In this document: positions 58,447-64,000 of the stretch, piece after piece
Position numbering within the stretch: the stretch's first letter is position 1
Layout of the letters: every line of letters begins with the position of its first letter
NCBI GenBank assembly: GCA_963556255.1
Contig: OY744610.1
Coordinates: 16,564,039-16,628,038 of the forward strand
Length of the DNA stretch: 64,000 nucleotides
Reading direction: 5' to 3'
Source of the DNA: Allolobophora icterica
Taxonomy: Eukaryota > Annelida > Clitellata > Crassiclitellata > Lumbricidae
Translations under genes and position numbers: made by a program
The notes under the pieces: model-generated
The model's input: only the letters and a program-made list of their open reading frames with translations
The model's database searches: none
Told to the model about the DNA's origin: nothing

Positions 58447-59250
58447 ATGGCTCAGATGGAACGCTCGGAGAAACTACTCGAAGAAATTCGAGAACTTTTG
58501 CAGCCTAAGGAGAATTTTAGTATAGTTGTTTCCTCAGATACTACAGGGTGGACCACGGCTTTCTCACCGCCGCTGTACCTGGATCCAAAAAGACGCTTTG
58601 AGCTTGCTTTGGTCAATCTTGAAACCTATAATTCGATTCCGAACATTGACAGTTCAAATAACAAGTTCGTCTACAGCCCCACCAATGGACAGACCTGGAA
58701 GACGATCATTTTACCCGACGGAAGCTACGAGATCTCACAGATTAATTATGAAATCAGCCGGCAGTTAGAAATGCAAAATCCGCCGCCGCCAGGTGTTGCT
58801 CAACTCAGCTTTGATTCTCCTATTACTGTAGGAGCTAACGCATCTACCCTTCGCGCCTTCGTAAAGATAACGAAGGCCCGTTTTAAGGTAGATATGGCCG
58901 CATCTACCATCAGGCAAACGCTCGGTTTTAACCCTCAGACGCTTAGTCTTGGTTATAAAGAGGGAGAAAATCCAGTCGATATTCTCCGGGTGGACACAAT
59001 CCTGGTAAATTGTGATATTATCTCTGGATCGTATCGAAATGGTAGCCAGCTGCCAGTAATCTACAGTTTTTTCCCGGATGTGTCGCCCGGCTATAAGGTA
59101 ATCGAGTCTCCGAAAAATCTAGTGTACCTACCAGTAGCACCGGCTGGCAACGTACAGGGCATTCGTGTGTGGCTGACCGACCAGAATGGTGAACAATTAA
59201 ACCTCCGCGGTGAGACAGTAACTATAAGGTTTCACATCCGCAGTGCGTAG
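58447..59250 (+). CDS. minor capsid (penton-like, single jelly-roll) protein
   Basis: 267 residues, ATG-led, 18 bp after the preceding gene. It forms the capsid vertices. Sequence features match Polinton minor capsid proteins: RFELALVNLETYNSIPNI, NKFVYSP, IILPDGSYEISQIN and a beta-rich remainder without Lys/Arg runs. ATPase-coiled coil-minor capsid-pVI-major capsid is the usual neighbourhood. A predicted N-terminal helix (ERSEKLLEEIRELLQ) precedes the jelly-roll and may contact the major capsid or internal proteins. No disruption. Confidence 0.85.
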   Translation: MAQMERSEKLLEEIRELLQPKENFSIVVSSDTTGWTTAFSPPLYLDPKRRFELALVNLETYNSIPNIDSSNNKFVYSPTNGQTWKTIILPDGSYEISQINYEISRQLEMQNPPPPGVAQLSFDSPITVGANASTLRAFVKITKARFKVDMAASTIRQTLGFNPQTLSLGYKEGENPVDILRVDTILVNCDIISGSYRNGSQLPVIYSFFPDVSPGYKVIESPKNLVYLPVAPAGNVQGIRVWLTDQNGEQLNLRGETVTIRFHIRSA

Positions 59251-59272
59251 ATTTTCACACTTAAATATTCTC

Positions 59273-59731
59273 ATGTTTGTTCTTGGAATTAAAAAGCGGC
59301 GTCGTGTCGTGGGTGGTGGACTTTTCGACTGGATACCCAAAATCGCGGGTTTCCTTGGCCGTGCAGGCTCCTTCATTTCGGCGAATAGAGGCACAATCAC
59401 AAACGTTGCCAAGGCGGTTGGTAATGTCGCGAAAGCCGGCGCCACAACAGCATCTGCCGTCAGGCAAATTGTTGATGCCGTGAAAGCGAGACGCGCTGCG
59501 GCCGTAAATGAAGCTCATTTACGAAATGAAAATTCATCTGCCGCGCCCGTTGTTCCCGCACCTTTGGAGAAGGCGCTCAGCGACAAGAGCATCGAATACT
59601 TAAAACAACTGGCTGTGAGTCCGCCACCCGTTGTTCCGACAATGGCTGACATAAACAGCCGCATTGCTGGATCCGGTTTCAAGACTATAAAGCCGAGTCG
59701 CGGCGGTAGGGGTCTGTTTCTTGCAAAATGA
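59273..59731 (+). CDS. adenovirus pVI-like membrane-active protein
   Basis: 152 residues from ATG 59273; the longer frame to 59243 starts with GTG inside the minor capsid gene. A basic propeptide (KKRRR) ends in VVGGG at 12-16. An amphipathic, partly hydrophobic helix follows (LFDWIPKIAGFLGRAG, 17-32), as in pVI. An Ala-rich helical middle follows. IAGSG at 131-135 fits the adenovirus protease consensus [MIL]XGX|G, and cleavage would release an 18-residue basic C-terminal peptide starting GFKTIK. In adenovirus the corresponding pVI peptide activates the protease; the parallel here is inferred. It lacks the cysteine used for disulphide linkage there. Position between the two capsid genes supports a virion-internal role. 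Confidence 0.7.
   Translation: MFVLGIKKRRRVVGGGLFDWIPKIAGFLGRAGSFISANRGTITNVAKAVGNVAKAGATTASAVRQIVDAVKARRAAAVNEAHLRNENSSAAPVVPAPLEKALSDKSIEYLKQLAVSPPPVVPTMADINSRIAGSGFKTIKPSRGGRGLFLAK
59504..59522. promoter_or_regulatory. palindrome GTAAATGA-AGC-TCATTTAC
   Basis: Second near-identical copy of the 58231 motif, here inside the pVI-like gene and in the same reading frame (VNEAHLR). Confidence 0.4.
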
Positions 59732-59836
59732 AATAAAAATATTCACAAAACGCAAAAAAAATCTTTAACCCACCACATATGAAATTCATTTGCAACATGA
59801 TTAATAATTGAAGCTTGAACTTTTTTAGCTATAATA

Positions 59837-60994
59837 ATGGCGGCATTTGACGTGCCGAGTGAAATGTTGGACATCGCTTCGGCGGTACCCGATGATAATA
59901 GCATCGAATCGTTTGAATACCGCGAGTATGAATCACAAAATCCCGCAGCTATTAACAATGGCCAGGCCATACAGATCGACATCCAGAACCAAGACATTTT
60001 CACGCAACCTTCTAAGAGCTACCTTCTTGTGGAGGGCAGGCTTATAACAACTGGCGCGGCCTACATCGCAGACTCGTTGGTGACATTTATCAACAACGCC
60101 ATCCCGTACATGTTTTCTCAGATTCGATACTTGGCTAACAACACCGAGATAGAGAATGTCATGTCTCCTGGGCAAGCCACGACGATGAAAGGCATGCTGG
60201 TTTACGGTGATGATTTTTCCAAAGGCGAAGGTTTAAACATGTGTTGGCAAAAGGACACGACTGCGGCGGCGGCGGCTGCGAATATCGGCTTCGAGGCACG
60301 TCGACTGATGATCATCGGAAAACCCGTCCCAATCGGAACGTTTTCATTCATTGTTCCTTTAAGACATCTATTCGGTTTTTGCGATGATTATCACAAGGTC
60401 GTATACGGGATCAAACACTCTTTACTGCTGAGCCGGCAGGGGGATGCAGACGCGATCTTCAAGGAAGCCGCTGCGGCCAATGGCCAGATCGCGCTGACTA
60501 AACTCTCCTGGTTCATGCCGCATATAATACCCGCTTTGGAGTATAAAAGCATGCTTATGAAGCAGATTGAAGCCAAGGTTAAGGTACCTGTAGCATTCCG
60601 CGCCATGCAATGCGACAACATTGCGGTGCCACGAGCGACGACTTTTTCCTGGCGTTTGAGCGTTAAGTCGGGCACGGAAAAGCCACGCTGGATTCTTGTT
60701 GCTTTTCAGACTGGAAAGAATGCACATCAAGGCCAGAATCCGGCACTGTTTGACCATGCACAGGTTCGCAACATATTCGCTTTGCTCAACACCGATCGCT
60801 ACCCAGTGGTTGACATGAATCTCGACTTCACGAAGAGGACAACTTCTCGCGCTTACAAGGCCCTACGTGACTTCAAGGAGGAATATTGCGGTATAGACGC
60901 GCGTGAATCGTCATGCCAATTGACACCAATCGAATTTGTAGATTTGTTTCCCGATCTTCGTCCTGGACGTGCGCAGGCAATCCGAACGACTTAA
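59837..60994 (+). CDS. major capsid protein (double jelly-roll), 3' end in another frame
   Basis: 385 residues in this frame from an ATG directly behind AGCTATAATA. It forms the hexon-like capsomers. Conserved stretches: QNPAAINNGQAIQIDIQNQD, FINNAIPYMFSQIRYLANNT, a PLRHLFGFCDDYHKVVYGIK segment, LTKLSWFMPHI and RWILVAFQTGKNAHQGQNPA. These are the normal signature of Polinton major capsid proteins. The last 15 residues of this frame (from about 60948) are atypical. The expected conserved C-terminal block instead continues in the +1 frame to 61133. So the gene is shifted by one base near 60945-60950, by mutation, assembly error or recoding. Without correction the second jelly-roll would lose its last strands. 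Confidence 0.9.
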   Translation: MAAFDVPSEMLDIASAVPDDNSIESFEYREYESQNPAAINNGQAIQIDIQNQDIFTQPSKSYLLVEGRLITTGAAYIADSLVTFINNAIPYMFSQIRYLANNTEIENVMSPGQATTMKGMLVYGDDFSKGEGLNMCWQKDTTAAAAAANIGFEARRLMIIGKPVPIGTFSFIVPLRHLFGFCDDYHKVVYGIKHSLLLSRQGDADAIFKEAAAANGQIALTKLSWFMPHIIPALEYKSMLMKQIEAKVKVPVAFRAMQCDNIAVPRATTFSWRLSVKSGTEKPRWILVAFQTGKNAHQGQNPALFDHAQVRNIFALLNTDRYPVVDMNLDFTKRTTSRAYKALRDFKEEYCGIDARESSCQLTPIEFVDLFPDLRPGRAQAIRTT

Positions 60995-61133
60995 AACCTC
61001 TGTACAGGACATACAAATCAAGGTGGACTTTAACGAAGGGGTACCAAATAATACGACGGCATATGCCGTCCTGATCAGCGACCGACTCCTGAATTTTGAA
61101 TCGGATGGCAGCAAATTCAACGTCGTCTACTAG
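60948..61133 (+). pseudogene. out-of-frame C-terminal part of the major capsid gene
   Basis: This +1-frame segment keeps the family pattern of the capsid C-terminus (for example SERLKTSVQDIQIKVDF and AYAVLISDRLL) and ends at TAG 61131-61133. It has no start codon of its own at a suitable place, so it depends on frame correction. It fills what would otherwise be a 196-bp gap before the pX-like gene. Confidence 0.8.
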
Positions 61134-61190
61134 AAATCGGTTTTTCACATTTAGATACAAGGCCCTCTTCTAGATATATTTTTTGCAAAA

Positions 61191-61763
61191 ATGAAAACTG
61201 AATACGTTGCGTTCGGCCTTTCACTGACCGAAGGGCAAAAGCAAACATTGGCTAAAGCTGCGCGCGCCGGCACTGGTGCCACGATCCGACTCGCTCATGG
61301 CCAGCTTCGTGGAGACGATAAGCTCGCGCTGACAAAAGTTCAAGCCGGCCGAATCGTGAAGAAGATTTCGGAAGGCGTTGGCATGGAGCTGAGATTCACC
61401 AAAACGCAATTGAAAAAGATGACAAAATCGGGCGGATTTCTTCCACTACTGGCTCTCCTCCCACTGATTTTTGGTGGGTTAACCGCGGTGGGTGCCGCGG
61501 CTGGAGGGGCCGCCGAGGTGGCAAAGGCCGTGCACAACAAACAGGCCAGCGATGCAGAGGCTCTGCGCAAGAAACAGGCCAGCGATGCGGCCCAAGCCGA
61601 GAAAAAACGGATCGACGACGCGGCTTTAGCAGAGGCCGCGCGTCACAATCGCGAACTCGAAGCTCAGGGCCGCGGGACCGGTTTATATCTCGGGCGCCAG
61701 ACTTATGGTGGTTGCTGTTCAATGTGTAAAGGATCCGGCCTGTACATCGGACAAAAAAACTAA
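61191..61763 (+). CDS. adenovirus pX-like / Polinton hydrophobic core protein
   Basis: 190 residues, ATG-led. The N-terminal part (LSLTEGQKQTLAKAARAGTG, LAHGQL) and KTQLKKMTKSGGFLPLLALL, then PLIFGGLTAVGAAAGGAAE (about 78-106), are characteristic of a protein found in most animal Polintons and adintoviruses. It is likened to adenovirus pX or other membrane-active virion proteins. An Ala/Lys/Gln helix with two QASDAxxxxKK repeats follows (about 113-140), then a Gly/Cys-rich tail (GTGLYLG, CCSMC, GSGLYIGQ). It ends with CAA AAA AAC TAA, a slippery sequence overlapping the protease in the -1 frame. Virion-internal DNA or membrane contact is inferred. Confidence 0.75.
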   Translation: MKTEYVAFGLSLTEGQKQTLAKAARAGTGATIRLAHGQLRGDDKLALTKVQAGRIVKKISEGVGMELRFTKTQLKKMTKSGGFLPLLALLPLIFGGLTAVGAAAGGAAEVAKAVHNKQASDAEALRKKQASDAAQAEKKRIDDAALAEAARHNRELEAQGRGTGLYLGRQTYGGCCSMCKGSGLYIGQKN

Positions 61764-61822
61764 AACCGCTGAGCAACTTCGATATAGAGAAAGTTGCCGG
61801 AGCGCTGCCGCATTTCCGCGGT
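61754..61822 (+). promoter_or_regulatory. candidate -1 ribosomal frameshift signal (A AAA AAC plus stems)
   Basis: The heptamer AAAAAAC (61754-61760) is in the correct zero-frame register (CAA AAA AAC), immediately before the TAA stop. Downstream, GCAACTT (61773-61779) pairs perfectly with AAGTTGC (61791-61797). ACCGC (61765-61769) can pair outside it with GCGGT (61818-61822). A -1 slip leads directly into the protease frame. The heptamer type is the one used by mouse mammary tumour virus for its protease. Confidence 0.6.
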
Positions 61823-62134
61823 GTTTTCATGCGAGATGGTCTGCCCGCCGTGGCTCGTGAGAAGGAGTGTGGAGTTGTTAATCTGGATTCCGGTTCTGGT
61901 CATGGTACTCACTGGGTCGCCTATTGGATAGATGGACCTACAGCCGTCTATTTTGATAGTTATGGGCTGGATCCACCTCTCGAAATTTCTCGATATTTAA
62001 AAAATCCTATAAGAACTCAAACATTTCAGCTACAGGGGCCCGATGATGTGGTATGTGGTCATCTCTGCCTGACCGTGCTAAGAGAGCTCACTGCTGGAAA
62101 GAATTTTGAAGATATCATTCTTGACCTATGTTAG
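61760..62134 (+). CDS. adenovirus-type cysteine protease (adenain-like), no ATG for the conserved N-terminus
   Basis: It matures virion proteins. The first ATG is 61829, but conserved family sequence (LSNFDIEKV...PHFRGVF) precedes it with no in-frame ATG. The frame is open from 61730, so initiation at 61829 would lose the N-terminus. Counting from that ATG, the triad is His28 (GTHWVAYW), Asp43 (YFDSYG) and Cys80 (VVCGHLC), with Gln69 a candidate oxyanion residue. All catalytic residues are present and the stop is TAG 62132-62134. Translation most likely comes from a -1 frameshift at the end of the pX-like gene. A CTG start at 61769 is the alternative. It ends 27 bp before the fibre gene. Confidence 0.85.
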   Translation, partial: LKPLSNFDIEKVAGALPHFRGVFMRDGLPAVAREKECGVVNLDSGSGHGTHWVAYWIDGPTAVYFDSYGLDPPLEISRYLKNPIRTQTFQLQGPDDVVCGHLCLTVLRELTAGKNFEDIILDLC

Positions 62135-62161
62135 ACTTCAATCACCTTTTTGTATATAAAA

Positions 62162-63994
62162 ATGCCGGTTGATAAATTTGGAAGAGACGGTGGAGGTGGG
62201 TTTGGAGGGGGGCAGATAAGCGCCGCTGGGCTCGTCCACAAAGCGGGTGATACCATGATGGGAATTCTGTCGGCTGGGGGATTTCGGCTGACAAATGTGG
62301 GGACTCCTACGATGGACACAGACGCCGCGACAAAGGCTTATGCAGACATCGTAGATCAGGACAACCTACAAATCACCGGTGGAACGATGTCTGGTGTTCT
62401 AAAAATGGGCGGCCATAAATTGACTGGTTTGCCCACGGACACTCCGGGATCTGACAGTGAAGACGAGGGTTGGGACGAATTGGTGGGGGAGTCCGACGCT
62501 GCGAGTTGGAAACAAATAACAGAGTACGCGAAAGAGCGGGCGCACCAAGCCGAGTTGTATGCAGACGGCTTAAGCTCCGAGGTAACTGGTCTCGTTAAAC
62601 GTTACGCAGAAGATAAGGACACTGTGCTGGACACTGCCGTCAGGCTGTACGCGGACCAGAAGGCGGCCGCGGCCGAGAGCCATGCAGACCAGAAGCTTAT
62701 CGATGCCAAGCAGTATACGGACGAGAAAAACGAGGTTTTGAGAGATTCCGTTAGGCAGTATGCGGACGAAAAGGATGTTATTGTTAAAACTTACGTCAAC
62801 GAGCAAGATGTTATCGTCAAGAACGCGTGTGTGCTAAAATCTGGAAGTGTAATGACTGGAAGTTTAGTCATGGGTGGCCACCGAGTAACTGGACTTCCAA
62901 CAGAGATTCCAGGATCTGATAGCGACGCAGAGAGTTGGAAACAAGTGTCAACAGCGGTCGCCGGCGCTCTATTGAGCCTCGATAGAGTTCCCACGGAGTC
63001 GTTGCACGTGGTTAACAAACAATATGTTGATGTTCAACATATTGCTGCTAGACAGTACGCGGTCGATCAGGACACCGCGATTAATTCGTCCGTGAGGTTG
63101 TATACAGATCAAAAGACCGCCGCCGCAAGGGGGTACGCAGACCAGAAAGCCGAAGCTGCAAAAACTTACGCCGAAGAACAAGACGCTATGGTCAGGAGCG
63201 CTTGCGTGCTTAAAGTTGGCGACGCAATGACTGGAAATTTAGCTATGGGCGGTAAGAGGGTGACTGGGCTTTACACGGGGGCCTCAACAACTAATACCGA
63301 CGCGGCGAGCATCGGGCAGGTGACGAGAATCGTAACCGGCAAAATGACAAAATTAAATAAAATACCGACGGAGCCTTTGAACGTGGCCAATAAACAATAT
63401 GTCGACAATCAGGCTGTTGTTATTAAAAGATATACAGACAGTAAAGATATAGCTATAAGACAGTACGTGAATAACCTCAGGATTCTCAACTGTATAGGTC
63501 ACATTCCACCCCTATGCAAAGACTCTTCCGAAACAGGTTTTGTTGCCCTAGCCAGCGCATTTCTTCCGACTTACCCACCTCACCTAGCATTCAACTCGGG
63601 TGTTGAAGGTGAGTGGAAGGCCACGCTCGTCGGGGGTGCAGGGACTTGGTTAGAGATTTGCTGCCCAGTGGCTGTACAAATATGGAAGGTCAGCTTGGCT
63701 GGGGGAAGTAGTACTAGTTCACCGCGTATCACGTCCTGGGAGATCCATGGAGTTACACATCCAATTGTCAACAATGTAGAGGTGATGATATCATCGTTTT
63801 CAAACATCCTCCACTCCTCCAGCGTTACTTTGACTGCTTCTGCACAAGAGTTCACCATCAACACAAGCGCCGCCAACGCCGGAACTGCATACAAAAGATT
63901 CAGACTGAAGGTCCTTGCCACCAGCCCATCACAAGCTACTGTTGGAATATCCCACTTTCAGATTTACACATATTTAAAAATTGGAGATATGTAA
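62162..63994 (+). CDS. fibre-like protein with phage-type shaft repeats and galactose-binding-like head
   Basis: 610 residues from ATG 62162, which lies 1 bp after TATATAAA. After a Gly-rich N-terminus, four copies of a GDxMTGxLxMGGxRVTGLPT motif start near residues 27, 71, 226 and 351. Copies 1 and 4 continue with DTDAA (as in phage tail-fibre repeats DTDAATKxYVD). Between them lie Ala/Lys/Asp-rich stalks with YADQK, YTDEK, YAEEQD repeats, likely trimeric coiled coil. The last 175 residues (from about 435) are beta-rich, with WLEICCPVAVQIWKVSL and an end like YKRFRLKVLA...ISHFQIYTY, resembling F5/8-type (discoidin) carbohydrate-binding domains. Receptor attachment is inferred from architecture. 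The frame is intact and ends 6 bp before the window edge. Confidence 0.75.
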   Translation: MPVDKFGRDGGGGFGGGQISAAGLVHKAGDTMMGILSAGGFRLTNVGTPTMDTDAATKAYADIVDQDNLQITGGTMSGVLKMGGHKLTGLPTDTPGSDSEDEGWDELVGESDAASWKQITEYAKERAHQAELYADGLSSEVTGLVKRYAEDKDTVLDTAVRLYADQKAAAAESHADQKLIDAKQYTDEKNEVLRDSVRQYADEKDVIVKTYVNEQDVIVKNACVLKSGSVMTGSLVMGGHRVTGLPTEIPGSDSDAESWKQVSTAVAGALLSLDRVPTESLHVVNKQYVDVQHIAARQYAVDQDTAINSSVRLYTDQKTAAARGYADQKAEAAKTYAEEQDAMVRSACVLKVGDAMTGNLAMGGKRVTGLYTGASTTNTDAASIGQVTRIVTGKMTKLNKIPTEPLNVANKQYVDNQAVVIKRYTDSKDIAIRQYVNNLRILNCIGHIPPLCKDSSETGFVALASAFLPTYPPHLAFNSGVEGEWKATLVGGAGTWLEICCPVAVQIWKVSLAGGSSTSSPRITSWEIHGVTHPIVNNVEVMISSFSNILHSSSVTLTASAQEFTINTSAANAGTAYKRFRLKVLATSPSQATVGISHFQIYTYLKIGDM

Positions 63995-64000
63995 GATTTA

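Larger units (their letters stand above)
50429..64000. mobile_element. Maverick/Polinton (adintovirus-like) endogenous virus, right end outside the window
   Basis: The diagnostic set is complete: protein-primed polymerase B, retroviral-type integrase, packaging ATPase, minor and major capsid proteins and adenovirus-type protease. Accessory pVI-like, pX-like, PLA2 and fibre proteins accompany them. The order is viral and tightly packed. Coding frames are almost all intact over 13 kb, unlike every transposon to the left, and base composition is visibly less A/T-rich than the flank. The left boundary is placed at AGTAGGAGTTAAG (50429), because Polintons usually start with AG and a tandem repeat begins there. 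No right terminal repeat is in view, so the boundary and the 6-bp duplication are unverified. Confidence 0.93.

Noticed and set aside
58526..61830. Numerous open frames on the opposite strand or in alternate frames across the capsid region
   Set aside because: They shadow well-supported viral genes; the coding-strand frames carry all the recognisable motifs.

Overview
The window is animal nuclear DNA. Evidence: tRNA-headed SINEs, CR1/Rex-like and RTE-like LINE remnants, many hAT-type DNA transposons with 8-bp target duplications, long microsatellites and no dense host gene content. The many copies of the GTAGGCCTAC-type word and the mixture of repeats fit an aquatic invertebrate or basal deuterostome, but the species cannot be fixed from sequence alone. 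I found no intact conventional host gene in the first 50 kb. The only host-like coding piece there is a broken C2H2 zinc-finger ORF at 7.46-7.74 kb.

Positions 1-50.4 kb are a nest of transposons. At least fourteen elements have short terminal inverted repeats, mostly starting CAG(T/G/A) or TAGGG, and flanking 8-bp duplications that are exact or one base off. They run from 98 bp to 3.5 kb, several carry hAT transposase C-terminal remnants, and some are nested. Two are dated by paralogous empty sites inside the window. Three further structures have foldback-like arms built of short tandem repeats: 9.34-15.06 kb, 32.8-34.1 kb and 34.37-34.65 kb. The first has arrays of the palindrome TCTAGTGCGCACTAGA and sits exactly between two 93-bp direct repeats. 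LINE fragments lie at 11.4-12.1, 13.9-14.4, 27.0-27.8, 32.2-32.7 and 48.4-49.9 kb. A 2.6-kb element at 16.3-18.9 kb carries degraded copies of a protein family I do not recognise by function. A second partial copy of that element lies at 7.7-9.1 kb.

From about 50.43 kb to the window end is a nearly intact Maverick/Polinton (adintovirus-like) endogenous virus. Its right end lies beyond the window. Gene order: small zinc protein and protein-primed DNA polymerase B (rightward); integrase and PLA2/zinc-ribbon protein (leftward); then a rightward structural cluster of packaging ATPase, coiled-coil protein, minor capsid (penton-like), pVI-like protein, major capsid protein, pX-like membrane protein, adenovirus-type protease and a long fibre protein with phage-type shaft repeats. 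Spacing is viral: gaps are often under 60 bp, and polymerase and integrase overlap tail to tail by 14 bp.

The element would work as a self-synthesising virus-like transposon: the polymerase copies the genome from protein primers, the integrase inserts it, the ATPase packages it into a double-jelly-roll capsid, the protease matures the pVI-like and pX-like proteins, and the PLA2 and fibre proteins probably serve membrane passage and attachment. Two features stand out. The protease lacks an ATG for its conserved N-terminus and begins in the -1 frame directly after a canonical A AAA AAC slippery heptamer at the pX-like stop codon. The major capsid gene changes to the +1 frame near its end, so this copy is broken there unless recoding occurs.
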